A DNA stretch of 25,203 nt from CAYPHJ01 sp964410485 (GCA_964410485.1 CAYPHJ010000066.1:1-25203), one strand, 5' to 3'; positions 8,249 through 16,772 are shown, numbered from the stretch's first letter. Program-made: numbers and translations. The notes: generated by a model from the letters alone, not told the origin.

Positions 8249-9289
8249 CTAGTCCGACAACATTTTCTTTACCCGAACCATAACATCAGGCGGTTGATCC
8301 AGCACGTTCCTTATCAACTTTTCCATTCGGTCGCCGGGGACCGGGTCGATATCCATTCTTCCTTTCTTCGCATCCGCTATCAGGGCTGGATCTTTCAAAG
8401 CTTTGTCGAACGCATTGCGCAGGATCTTGACGCGGTCTTCGGGGGTTCCCGGGCCGAGGATCAAGGGCCGACCGACCGTCTCTGCAGCCAAAATCACTTC
8501 CGCAACACGCCGATTCTCTTCCGTCACCTTTTCCTGTTCAAAGATCTCATAGATGGTCGGCGTATTGGGCGCTCTCTCATCGCGCTTTTCGCCTGTAAAG
8601 AGCAACACGCGGACGAAATTTTTCTTTTCCCAACTGAGAAATGGTTCGCGGCCGAAGTAGGGGGACGCCGTCATGGCGCGACAGACCACCTCGCCACGCT
8701 CCACCGCCAAATCGATTTCCGAGCCTCCGGGATAGCCCAAAACCGTTTCGAATTTAAGCGGCGGCAAAGTCTCTTCGAGGAGCCTTGCCATGATGAAGGC
8801 GGAGCTCACCCTTCCGGTCGCGCCGCACTTCGGGGGCACCTTGGCCTTGCGAATATCGGCGATCGATTTGTAAGGCGTGTCGGAGCGCATGTAAAGAATC
8901 ATCGGCTCTTGCACGGGAGAACCGATCCAGCGCATCTTGCGTAAGTCGAATTGGGCCTCTTTCCGCCCGACGATCTGGTCGAGATAGATGGCGCTTGCCG
9001 GCATGCCTATTGTGAGTCCGTCCGGTTTGGCGACTTTGTAAACGTAGTTGGTCGCAGTAACCGATCCTGCTCCCGGCATGTTCTGGACAATCATGTTCGG
9101 GTTTCCGGGTATGTGCTTGGGCATGTGCTGAGCTAAGAGCCGCGCCCAACGATCGTAAAACCCTCCGGGGGTAAAGCCGACAACAATCCTTATGGCTTTA
9201 TCCTGGTAAAGCGGTGCTTGAGATTGCGCTTGTGAACTCCACAACATGAGCAAAAGCAGCGAAACCACAAAAACGACTTGTTTTTTCAT
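8249..9289 (-). CDS. TctC/Bug-family tripartite tricarboxylate transporter solute-binding protein
   Basis: A 346-residue periplasmic solute-binding protein. The signal peptide covers about residues 1-24 (MKKQVVFVV, then LLLLMLW, with Ala-rich cleavage near SQAQSQA). The body has the family signatures VGFTPGGFYDRWARLL and NMPGAGSVTATNYV. A strong AAGGAGG lies 8 bases before the ATG. Family members bind carboxylated compounds and normally work with TctA/TctB membrane proteins, which are absent here, so it is an 'orphan' binding protein. Its position between two molybdenum hydroxylase gene sets suggests that it captures the cluster's substrate, probably an aromatic or heteroaromatic acid; that is inference from context. 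Confidence 0.88.
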   Translation of the reverse strand: MKKQVVFVVSLLLLMLWSSQAQSQAPLYQDKAIRIVVGFTPGGFYDRWARLLAQHMPKHIPGNPNMIVQNMPGAGSVTATNYVYKVAKPDGLTIGMPASAIYLDQIVGRKEAQFDLRKMRWIGSPVQEPMILYMRSDTPYKSIADIRKAKVPPKCGATGRVSSAFIMARLLEETLPPLKFETVLGYPGGSEIDLAVERGEVVCRAMTASPYFGREPFLSWEKKNFVRVLLFTGEKRDERAPNTPTIYEIFEQEKVTEENRRVAEVILAAETVGRPLILGPGTPEDRVKILRNAFDKALKDPALIADAKKGRMDIDPVPGDRMEKLIRNVLDQPPDVMVRVKKMLSD

Positions 9290-9330
9290 CCCGTTCCCTC
9301 CTTGGGTTGATCTTAACCCTTTCTATACTA

Positions 9331-9363
9331 GAGCCCGGATAGGGCTCAAGACCCTCTTGAGCC
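9331..9363. promoter_or_regulatory. Two mutually exclusive hairpins upstream of the TctC-type gene
   Basis: GAGCCC (9331-9336) can pair with GGGCTC (9342-9347). The second half of that stem is also part of a perfect 9-base stem GGCTCAAGA (9343-9351) with TCTTGAGCC (9355-9363). Only one can form at a time. They lie between the end of the FAD-subunit gene (9463) and the start at 9289. No T-run follows on the minus strand. They could be an attenuator-like switch, or just a palindromic repeat. Confidence 0.3.
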
Positions 9364-9462
9364 ATTAGGCGGCAAGCCGTGCCACGGCACGATTTTCGCG
9401 GCACGTCGAAATGTTGATGGGGTTCGTCGTCCATGACTTTGTGATGCACGACGAAGAAGTGC

Positions 9463-10323
9463 TCAGACTGATCTCTGGAGAGCTGCTGCGCCCGCACGGC
9501 GCACAAGCACCTTGACCATCTCCCTCTTGTACTCTGCCGAGCCGCGATTATCGTCCATTGGATCGATTTCCGTGGCAGCAACTTCTCCCATTTCCCGAAG
9601 CGCGGTGTCATTCATTCGTTGGCCGCGCAACACAGACTCGGCCTTTTTCGCCCGAACGATGGTCGAAGCGACAGAGTTCAGGGCCAGGCGGACATCGACG
9701 CACCTGTCTCCGGTGCACTTCAGAGTTATGGCGACGCCGACGGTGGCGAAATCTTCGACACTCCGCGGTGTGAACTTGATATGGGCCCAGCCGGGCCGTT
9801 TGGGCGGCGGTACGCGAACTTCCGTGAGAATTTCTCCCGGTCTTAACGCTGTCTCGTAGTAATCAACAAAAAAATCTTCCAGCGGCATTGCGCGTTTGCC
9901 AGCACTGCCGGCAAGTGTTACCTCCGCATCCAGAGCAATCAGACTTGCTCCGGGATCGGTCAGCGGATCGCCGCCGGCAAGGTTTCCACCGAGTGTAGCC
10001 ATATTGCGGATTCTGGGCTGCGCCACTTTACGAAACGTTTCATGAAGCAGGGGATAATGCTGTTTAACGACTGGGGACAGCTCGATGTCGCGATGGAGCG
10101 CTCCGGCGCCGATAAAAAGGCCACTACTCGCATCGAAGGTAATGTGCTTGAAGTCAGGTATGTGCTGAAGGCTGACCAGCATTTGCGGCGTCAGGAGGCG
10201 CTGGCGCATCCAGATGACGAGTGCCGTGCCACCAGCGATGACCCGCGCACCATCACCGTATTGGTCGAGCAGCCCGAAAGCTGCGGTTAAACCTGTGGGT
10301 TCAGAATATTCGAATGTTGTCAT
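9463..10323 (-). CDS. Molybdenum hydroxylase FAD-binding (medium, CoxM-type) subunit, enzyme 2
   Basis: A 286-residue FAD subunit. AGGTALV at 30-36 and TLGGNLAGGDP at 110-120 are the two FAD-binding signatures. The start is the ATG at 10323 (MTTFEYSEPTG) with GGGGA just upstream; a longer frame beginning further upstream overlaps the preceding gene and is not used. It lies 73 bases downstream of the Mo subunit of enzyme 2. It is clearly diverged from the enzyme 1 FAD subunit (for example GGTALVIWMRQR against GGQSLLPLMKMR), so the two gene sets are not a recent duplication. It ends 173 bases before the TctC-type gene. Confidence 0.9.
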   Translation of the reverse strand: MTTFEYSEPTGLTAAFGLLDQYGDGARVIAGGTALVIWMRQRLLTPQMLVSLQHIPDFKHITFDASSGLFIGAGALHRDIELSPVVKQHYPLLHETFRKVAQPRIRNMATLGGNLAGGDPLTDPGASLIALDAEVTLAGSAGKRAMPLEDFFVDYYETALRPGEILTEVRVPPPKRPGWAHIKFTPRSVEDFATVGVAITLKCTGDRCVDVRLALNSVASTIVRAKKAESVLRGQRMNDTALREMGEVAATEIDPMDDNRGSAEYKREMVKVLVRRAGAAALQRSV

Positions 10324-10396
10324 TTTCCCCTGTATTCTATTTATCTTACTGGCCTTAACCTGAACCTGAACCTTATCTGGGTCGACCCGAGCCTCC

Positions 10397-12673
10397 TCAA
10401 CCTTTCTGCCTGATCGCCTTGAGAACTTTCTCCGGTGTGATCGGGAGGGTTGTGATGCGCACCCCCACGGCGTCAAAAATGGCGTTGCTGATGACGGCGG
10501 CCGTCGGATCCATGTTTAACTCGCCTAATCCCTTTGCTCCGAATGGTCCGGTGGGCTCATAAGATTCGGCAAACGCGTGTTTGAGTGCAGGCATATCTCG
10601 CATCGACGGAATGCGGTAGTCGGAAAAGTTGGGATTGATCGGTCTTCCTTCGTCAAACTGTAAGCCTTCGGTGAGGGCGTAACCAAGACCCTGAGCCAGT
10701 CCCCCCTCGACCTGGCCCTCAGCCCCAATAGGATAAATCACCGTTCCGCAATCGGAAGCGATAACGTATTGGAGGACCTTGACCTGTCCGGTTTCACTAT
10801 CGACTTCCACCTGTGCCGCCTGAACACCGTAATTATAGGCTCCCGATTCATTGCCAAAGCGTGTTTTGTCCGGCAGTACGGAATCGGCGTCAAAGCTCCC
10901 GGAGGCCACAATCGGCGCTCCGTTATGACGGAACAGGCGGGCGCGGGCCACTTCCGCAACGGTAACCGACCTGCTTTCAGACCCTTTTACGGCAATGCGC
11001 GCGTCATGACAGACCAGATCGTCCGGATTCGCTTCGAGCATCTCCGCGGCTTGCTCAAACAGTTGTTCCTTCACTTTTCCGGCCGCGTTTTTTACCGCGT
11101 TCCCACTGACGTACGTGAGCCGGCTCGCGAAAGCACCGAGACAAAATGTCGTCAGGTCGGTATCGGCGCGTGACACTTCCACATCTTCTACCGGGATGCC
11201 CAACTCTTCGGCGGCAATCTGGCACATGGCCGTAAACATGCCCTGACCGCATTCGCCTTCTCCGCTAAGAATCAATGCTTTGCCATCCTCGTTGATCTTG
11301 ATGGTTGCGGAGCTGCCATCATAATCGCCGAAATGCCGTTTGCCGCTGACGTGGACCGTGCATGCGAGCCCCAACCCCGTGTTGGGCCTCTTATTAGCTC
11401 GCTTTGACTTCCAGTCCATCATCTTTTCCGCCATGTCGAGACATTGCGTTAGCTCGCAACTCGTCACGCGATTGCCGTGCGGCGATATATATCCCGGCTC
11501 CGCCGCGTTTATGCGCGCGACCGCGAGCGGGTCAAGACCCAACTCATGCGCCCCGATATCGATTGCCTGCTCCACGGCCCACTCCGCGGACGGGTTGCCG
11601 AAACCGCGAAATGCTCCCGTAGGAATCTTGTTCGTATAAACCAGATAGGCTTCGGTTTTGACGTCACTGTATTTGTAGCAGGTGTCATGGCGCATGGCGG
11701 CCACACCCGTGATCGCGGGCGCCTTTGCTGAATAGGCACCGTTGTCCGCAATGACCCGGATATGTTTGGCCCGAATCCGACCATCTTTTTTGAATCCCAA
11801 CTTGACATTGATCTTCATGAACACGCGCGGGCGGCTGCCGGCAAGAAATTCTTCTTCCCGTGTATTGATGAGTTTGACAGGCCTTTTAGCCTTGCGGCTG
11901 AGCACCGCCGCAACAAGAGCATTGTTATCGTCACATGACTTGCCGCCAAAGCCGCCGCCGACCGCAGTTTGAATGATGCGGACGTCGCTTTCGGGGACAC
12001 CGAGCGCGGTTGCGATCCGCAAGCGGGCGCTGAATAGAGTCTGCGTGTTCATGTAGATCGTGTACTTGCCGCTTGCGGCGTACTCGGCGACGCTGCCTAT
12101 GGTTTCAATGGCACAATGCCATTGCGGCATACTTTGAAACGTTTCTTCGACGATAAGGTCGGACTCTGTGAAGGCGCGCTGAATATCGCCTCTCTCAATA
12201 TCCATGATCATGGCAATGTTGCGCTCTTTACCTTCATGGACGAGCGGCGCTCCGTCCTTCATAGCTTCTTCCGCGTCGAACACCGCCGGCAGCGGCTCCC
12301 AGTCGACGCGAATCAAGTCGATCGCCTCCTCTGCGGTGTCGCTATCGAGGGCAGCGATGGCGGCGACTTCTTCTCCGACGTAGCGGGTTTTTCCGACCGA
12401 GAGGATATACTGATCTGCAAAAAAGGCGCCCCAGGGTTTTTTGATCGTGTCCTCAGCCGTGACGACCGCCCGGACCCCACGCAGCTTTTCTGCTCTGCTG
12501 GTATCGATATGAAGTATTTTGGCGTGTGGGAAGGGGCTGCGCAGCACTTTGCCGATGAGCATTCCGGGAAGCCTCACGTCGGCGACGTACTCGGCGTCGC
12601 CTGTGACCTTTTCATACCCTTCGACGCGCTGCACGCGCTGTCCGACCACCGCAAATGTTTCAGCTTTTGCCAT
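10397..12673 (-). CDS. Molybdenum hydroxylase large (molybdopterin, CoxL/HcrA-type) subunit, enzyme 2
   Basis: A 758-residue catalytic subunit of the xanthine dehydrogenase family. Visible elements are the N-terminal VEGYEKVTGDAEYVAD, VGGGFGGK at 238-245, the molybdenum-site loop GAFRGFG at 353-359, GECGQGMFT in the second half and the catalytic glutamate in GLGE (E718). The FRGFG loop is the standard form in xanthine dehydrogenase, nicotinate dehydrogenase and 4-hydroxybenzoyl-CoA reductase-type enzymes, in contrast to enzyme 1. The start ATG at 12673 follows AAGGAAAT. It sits between its FeS gene (across a 208-base repeat-bearing spacer) and its FAD gene. The substrate is unknown; an aromatic acid, its CoA ester or an N-heterocycle is likely from context. 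Confidence 0.92.
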   Translation of the reverse strand: MAKAETFAVVGQRVQRVEGYEKVTGDAEYVADVRLPGMLIGKVLRSPFPHAKILHIDTSRAEKLRGVRAVVTAEDTIKKPWGAFFADQYILSVGKTRYVGEEVAAIAALDSDTAEEAIDLIRVDWEPLPAVFDAEEAMKDGAPLVHEGKERNIAMIMDIERGDIQRAFTESDLIVEETFQSMPQWHCAIETIGSVAEYAASGKYTIYMNTQTLFSARLRIATALGVPESDVRIIQTAVGGGFGGKSCDDNNALVAAVLSRKAKRPVKLINTREEEFLAGSRPRVFMKINVKLGFKKDGRIRAKHIRVIADNGAYSAKAPAITGVAAMRHDTCYKYSDVKTEAYLVYTNKIPTGAFRGFGNPSAEWAVEQAIDIGAHELGLDPLAVARINAAEPGYISPHGNRVTSCELTQCLDMAEKMMDWKSKRANKRPNTGLGLACTVHVSGKRHFGDYDGSSATIKINEDGKALILSGEGECGQGMFTAMCQIAAEELGIPVEDVEVSRADTDLTTFCLGAFASRLTYVSGNAVKNAAGKVKEQLFEQAAEMLEANPDDLVCHDARIAVKGSESRSVTVAEVARARLFRHNGAPIVASGSFDADSVLPDKTRFGNESGAYNYGVQAAQVEVDSETGQVKVLQYVIASDCGTVIYPIGAEGQVEGGLAQGLGYALTEGLQFDEGRPINPNFSDYRIPSMRDMPALKHAFAESYEPTGPFGAKGLGELNMDPTAAVISNAIFDAVGVRITTLPITPEKVLKAIRQKG

Positions 12674-12743
12674 ATTTCCTTTTTGCTTTTAGGTTCCAGG
12701 CTCCCTCTGTGTCGAATTTACTTCCTCTAACTTCCTCTTGGAG

Positions 12744-12860
12744 CCCTCACTCTCCCACAGGGCGAGGGTAATGCCGTGAAGATTTAAAACCCTCTCCCAC
12801 GCGAGGGTAATCCGTTAACGTTCAAGACCCTCTCCCTCTGGGAGAGGGAAGGGTGAGGGT
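12744..12860. repeat. Three degenerate CCCTC...GAGGG hairpin repeats
   Basis: Three successive copies of a pyrimidine/purine inverted motif lie in the spacer: CCCTC (12744) to GAGGG (12768), CCCTC (12790) to GAGGG (12807), and a perfect 9-base stem CCCTCTCCC/GGGAGAGGG with a 3-base loop at 12828-12848, followed by GGGTGAGGGT. This is a familiar type of dispersed intergenic hairpin (REP-like). It interrupts the gene set of enzyme 2 and could affect transcript stability between the FeS and Mo genes. Confidence 0.6.
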
Positions 12861-12881
12861 GGATTGGCTCATCAAAGTGAA

Positions 12882-13433
12882 TCAATCCGTCTTGGCAACC
12901 GGCTTGTAAACATCCAGACTCTGGATCTTGGCTTCCTGTTGTCTCTTTCTAAACTGAAAATCCGGGCTGATCTTTCCATTGACCACGGCCATGACGGCCT
13001 CCAGGATCTTGTAATAGCCCGTACAGCGGCAGAGATTGCCCGCCATCCATTCTTTGACTTCCTCTTCGGTGGGCTTGGGGTTTTCGTCAAGAAGCGCCTT
13101 GGCGGCGATGATCTGTCCTGGAGTGCAAATGCCGCATTGAAAGCCGCCGTATTCGATGAATGCTTGCTGGACTGGGTGTAATTGTCCGTCTTTCGCCAGG
13201 TTTTCAATGGTCTCGATATTTTTACCCGGGCACGCAATTGCCAGCGTGAGGCAGGAGCTGACCAAACGTCCATCGACGATCACGCTGCATGCGCCGCAGA
13301 CTCCAATGCTGCAACCTTCTTTGGTCCCGGTAAGACCGATCTCATCGCGCAAGGCGTGGAGCAATAGGCGATGAGGCTCAACGAGGATCTGGTGCTCTTC
13401 TCCGTTCACGATCAGCGTGATTTCTTTTTTCAT
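12882..13433 (-). CDS. Molybdenum hydroxylase 2Fe-2S (small, CoxS-type) subunit, enzyme 2
   Basis: A 183-residue iron-sulfur subunit. Cluster ligands are C41, C46, C49 and C61 (GCSIGVCGACS) and C100, C103, C135 and C137 (QCGICTPG and NLCRCTGY), the same positions as in the enzyme 1 subunit. It carries about 27 extra residues at the C-terminus (after 155) rich in K, R and Q, absent from the other copy. The ATG at 13433 lies 4 bases after the decarboxylase stop, and the ribosome site AAGGA overlaps that stop codon, so the decarboxylase and this subunit are translationally linked. This tight junction ties the UbiD-type enzyme to hydroxylase 2. Confidence 0.93.
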   Translation of the reverse strand: MKKEITLIVNGEEHQILVEPHRLLLHALRDEIGLTGTKEGCSIGVCGACSVIVDGRLVSSCLTLAIACPGKNIETIENLAKDGQLHPVQQAFIEYGGFQCGICTPGQIIAAKALLDENPKPTEEEVKEWMAGNLCRCTGYYKILEAVMAVVNGKISPDFQFRKRQQEAKIQSLDVYKPVAKTD

Positions 13434-13437
13434 ATCC

Positions 13438-15096
13438 TTACTCCGACCGGCCCGAATGAGATTGCCCCCATTTAGCGCGCATCGACTTCAACGATTCTCC
13501 TTCGCCTACAGGAACGCGGGTTTGGCGCAACTTCGCCCAAACCTTTTCATGCTCGCCCTGCGCCGCCAGATCCGCTTCTTGGGCCAAATCGTCCGGCCAC
13601 AAGCCCATGAGATAGCCATGCCAGGGCTCCTGCGGCTCCAGCTTGGGCAGATCCAGTTCTTCCCAGATCGCTTTGGCGCGTAGCATGAATTCTTTTCTCG
13701 GTAACGAAAGTGGCGGGAAATCGGCCTTGCGGGTGGCGTCAATTAAAAGAGATGACTCGCAGTTGTCATATCGACTCGACGGATGAGTTGCTACCATGCC
13801 AATCGGAGTGGCGCCGAACGGGCGGTCACCGACGACTTTCGTGTCTTTGTGCGGCTGTGACCGATGAGTAATCGCCCAGGTAACCGCCACGGGGTCTCGG
13901 GGATTGATGTCCTCGTCAACCGCAATTACTAACTTTCCAACGCGATCGCCGTAATCCAAAACGCCCTGCATCACGCCCCAAGGTTCTTCATCATTGCGCT
14001 TCTTCAAGCTCACAACGACGTAGGGACGGAGGTTTACCAGCGGTTCCATCAGGTGAACTTCGCGCACGGTGTCGAAACCCTTTTTGATGAGGAAACGCTT
14101 GACCAGCGTGGCCATTCCCATGGCTTTGATTTTTGAGCTCTCGCTGGGTGTCACCTGACTGATGATGGACACCCAAATGGGATTTTTTCTGTGCGTCACG
14201 CAGGTCAATTCGAAAACCGTGCTGAGTGTTCGCGGATCGACGTAACCCATCGACTCTCCAAACGGTCCTTCTTCTTCCATGTAATGCGTTGGGACGATGC
14301 CCTCCAGCACAATTTCGGCTGTGGCTGGCACTTCCAGATCGACCGTTTGGCACTTGATCAGCGGTACCGGAGCCCCCATCAACCCGCCGGCGAGCCCAAG
14401 CTCGTCAACGTCGGGGGGTACTTTTTGCGTTGCAGCGTAGGAAACTGCTGGGACGGTACCCACCACCACAGCTACCTCCAGCGGAATGCCGCGCTGGCGG
14501 CATTTCTCCCAGTGCATCGACAGATCCTGAGGCGTGCCTGTCATCAGGCCGGTGAGAGCCGGCCCTTTGATCAGGCCGCGATAGTTGCCGACATTGCGCT
14601 TGCCGGTTTCGGGATCTTTGGTGATCCAGTGTCCAGCAGTGATATAGGGCCCGTTGTCGAAACCCGGCGTCGAAATAGGAATAGCGAATTCCCCAAGACC
14701 TCCATGGGCAAGGAGATCTTTGCCTTTGTGAATCTCCTCTTGTGACGGACCGCTGTTTACCATCACCGGAGCGATCGGATGATCCAGCGCATATAACCAG
14801 CGGTCGGCGACCTCATCGGGTTTGCATTTGAGACCCAGACAGTAAATCGCTTCAGAGCCGGCCAACCCGCCGACCAGGACCGAGCAGTTGTATCTGCGCT
14901 TTCTTGAATCCGTTACGCGGTCAAAGAGAAATCCTCTGCGCGCCTCCTCCGGCAGGCCCCTGAACTGCCAGCGAACCAGCGGTTGAAGCTCGGTGTCTTT
15001 ATCGATCTCTCTATGGATCCTGTAGAGTTTGCCGTGCTCCTCCAGAGCGGCAATAAATTCTCGCAAGTCACCATACGGTTTAGCAAAATTCATCAT
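13438..15096 (-). CDS. UbiD-family (prFMN-dependent) decarboxylase
   Basis: A 552-residue member of the UbiD family, which (de)carboxylates aromatic or unsaturated acids using prenylated FMN. Key residues are intact: N168 and R173 in NVGNYR, metal/cofactor residues near H195 (DLSMHWEK) and E261 (PATAEIVLEG), and the catalytic pair E276/E281 in EGPFGE. Their spacing matches the E-R-E active site known from Fdc1. Two adjacent ATG codons (15096 and 15093) follow GGAG; either could start the protein. It is the first gene of the minus-strand cluster, 4 bases ahead of the hydroxylase 2 FeS gene. No UbiX-type flavin prenyltransferase is in the window, so prFMN must be supplied from elsewhere. Likely role: decarboxylation of the aromatic or heteroaromatic acid handled by the cluster (inference). 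Confidence 0.92.
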   Translation of the reverse strand: MMNFAKPYGDLREFIAALEEHGKLYRIHREIDKDTELQPLVRWQFRGLPEEARRGFLFDRVTDSRKRRYNCSVLVGGLAGSEAIYCLGLKCKPDEVADRWLYALDHPIAPVMVNSGPSQEEIHKGKDLLAHGGLGEFAIPISTPGFDNGPYITAGHWITKDPETGKRNVGNYRGLIKGPALTGLMTGTPQDLSMHWEKCRQRGIPLEVAVVVGTVPAVSYAATQKVPPDVDELGLAGGLMGAPVPLIKCQTVDLEVPATAEIVLEGIVPTHYMEEEGPFGESMGYVDPRTLSTVFELTCVTHRKNPIWVSIISQVTPSESSKIKAMGMATLVKRFLIKKGFDTVREVHLMEPLVNLRPYVVVSLKKRNDEEPWGVMQGVLDYGDRVGKLVIAVDEDINPRDPVAVTWAITHRSQPHKDTKVVGDRPFGATPIGMVATHPSSRYDNCESSLLIDATRKADFPPLSLPRKEFMLRAKAIWEELDLPKLEPQEPWHGYLMGLWPDDLAQEADLAAQGEHEKVWAKLRQTRVPVGEGESLKSMRAKWGQSHSGRSE

Positions 15097-15156
15097 GATG
15101 TCTCCAGATAGGTTTCTCTATGCTTTTTTGATTTTTTTGGCAACAGGGAGAGAGAC

Positions 15157-15188
15157 TGGAGTAATGGAGTATTGGAGTACTGGATAAA
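15157..15188. repeat. Tandem 8-bp repeat TGGAGTAN in a divergent intergenic region
   Basis: TGGAGTAA, TGGAGTAT and TGGAGTAC follow one another at 15157-15180, then a partial TGGATAAA. They lie in the 244-base gap between the divergently transcribed decarboxylase and cysS genes, where promoters for both must sit. They could be repeated regulator sites or a simple dispersed repeat. A possible cysS promoter, TTGCAA (15248) with TAAAAA (15270) at 16-base spacing, is weak. Confidence 0.5.
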
Positions 15189-15340
15189 TGTGTTTGGAGA
15201 GCGTAACGACACCTCGAACAGCGTTTAAGGCAAGCTTAAGATTTAACTTGCAAATCCGGCGCCGATCCGTAAAAATTTCAGTTTCTATAGCTTTTGGTCA
15301 TTTTTAGCGGAAGACTTACGACGCTGGGCCACAGAACGCC

Positions 15341-16768
15341 GTGGGACTCAAGATTTTTAACACACTAACAGGTCAGAAGGAGGATTTCGTTCCACTAAAT
15401 GTGGGTGAAGTACGGATGTATATCTGTGGTGTGACTGTCTACGATTCCGCGCACCTTGGCCACTGCCGGTTTTTGCTTACTTTTGATGTTGTTTACCGTT
15501 ACTTGAGACATTCGGGCTTTCGCGTTGAGTACGTGCGGAACTTCACGGATATAGACGACAAGATCATCAAGCGGGCCAGTGACGAAAATGTCAGTTGTGA
15601 CACGATCACCGAGCGCTACATCGCAGAGTTTCACCGCGACGCCAAAGCCCTGGGTCTGCTCAAGCCGAGCGTCGAGCCTCGCGCTACGGGCCATATCGCA
15701 GAAATTATCACGCTGATCCAACAACTGGAAAATAAAGGGTTCGCTTATAGAGTAGACGGGGACGTATTCTTTTCAGTCGAGGGCTTTGCCGGCTACGGCA
15801 AATTGTCCCGTAAGAAAATCGATGAGCTCGAGGCGGGTGCTCGAGTTGAAGTCGATGAACGTAAGAGATCTCCTTTGGACTTTGCTCTGTGGAAGTCCGG
15901 CAAGCCGGGGGAGCCGGTGTGGAACAGCCCCTGGGGACCGGGTCGGCCGGGCTGGCACATTGAGTGCTCGGCCATGAGTACAAAGTATCTTAGCCAGCCG
16001 TTCGACATCCATGGCGGCGGCAGAGACCTGATCTTTCCCCACCATGAGAACGAAATCGCCCAATCGGAAGCGGCCTTCGGCCGTCCGCTCGCGCGCTACT
16101 GGATGCACAACGGCTTTCTCAACATCAACCGTGAGAAGATGTCCAAGTCGCTTGGCAATTTCTTTACCATCGGCGAAGTGCTGGATCGCTGCGACCGTGC
16201 GACGTTGCGCCATTACTTTTTGGCGAGCCATTATCGCAGTCCAATGGAGTTTTCCTTTCAAGGTCTTGAAGAGTCGGAGCGCGCGATGGAACGCATTTAC
16301 GAGACCTTGGAGCGCGTGGACCGAATGGTTAAAAAGGCGCACCAGGGTCCTGACGATAGTGCTACGCTGGAGGCGTTTCAGGCTGAGATGGATGATGATT
16401 TCAATACACCAAGGACCCTGGCCTTGAGTTTTGATGAAGTTCGAGCGGTTAACAGGCTGCTGGATGAGGGGAAGCCGGAGGAGGCAAGCCCTCGAGCAGC
16501 GGCGCTCAAGACCATGTGTGAGGTTCTGGGATTGCTGCAAGACCCACCCGAGCTATTTTTCCAGAAAAAGAAAGATCTGTGGCTGCGCCAGCAAGGGCTA
16601 ACGCACGAGCAGGTGGATGCCTGGATAGCCGAACGAAACCGGGCGCGCCAAAGCAAAAACTGGAAAGAAGCAGACCGAATCCGCAACCAACTGCAGGACT
16701 GCGGAATCGTCCTGGAAGACACACCCGGTGGAACGCTATGGAAAGCAAGGCACCAACCCGGAGGGTGA
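15341..16768 (+). CDS. cysS: Cysteinyl-tRNA synthetase
   Basis: A class I aminoacyl-tRNA synthetase of 475 residues that charges tRNA-Cys with cysteine in the cytoplasm. The HIGH-type motif is HLGH at 38-41 and KMSKS is at 266-270. The zinc ligands C29, C209, H234 and E238 are all present, almost the same numbering as in the E. coli enzyme. The C-terminal DALR-type helical part and the tail (VDAWIAERNRARQSKNWKEADRIR) are complete. The start is a GTG at 15341, chosen because MGLKIFNTLTG matches family N-termini; the ribosome site is weak. The stop lies just before the start of the LysM-protein gene, and the sequence GGAGGG at its very end is that gene's ribosome site. A chromosomal housekeeping gene. 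Confidence 0.97.
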   Translation: MGLKIFNTLTGQKEDFVPLNVGEVRMYICGVTVYDSAHLGHCRFLLTFDVVYRYLRHSGFRVEYVRNFTDIDDKIIKRASDENVSCDTITERYIAEFHRDAKALGLLKPSVEPRATGHIAEIITLIQQLENKGFAYRVDGDVFFSVEGFAGYGKLSRKKIDELEAGARVEVDERKRSPLDFALWKSGKPGEPVWNSPWGPGRPGWHIECSAMSTKYLSQPFDIHGGGRDLIFPHHENEIAQSEAAFGRPLARYWMHNGFLNINREKMSKSLGNFFTIGEVLDRCDRATLRHYFLASHYRSPMEFSFQGLEESERAMERIYETLERVDRMVKKAHQGPDDSATLEAFQAEMDDDFNTPRTLALSFDEVRAVNRLLDEGKPEEASPRAAALKTMCEVLGLLQDPPELFFQKKKDLWLRQQGLTHEQVDAWIAERNRARQSKNWKEADRIRNQLQDCGIVLEDTPGGTLWKARHQPGG

Positions 16769-16772
16769 AGAT

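Noticed and set aside
13438..15096. Naming the decarboxylase ubiD of ubiquinone synthesis
   Set aside because: The family is right, but the gene sits in a catabolic cluster beside molybdenum hydroxylases, so the ubiquinone role is not supported.
15773..16540. 255-residue minus-strand frame inside cysS
   Set aside because: An antisense shadow of the synthetase, which has all its catalytic and zinc motifs.
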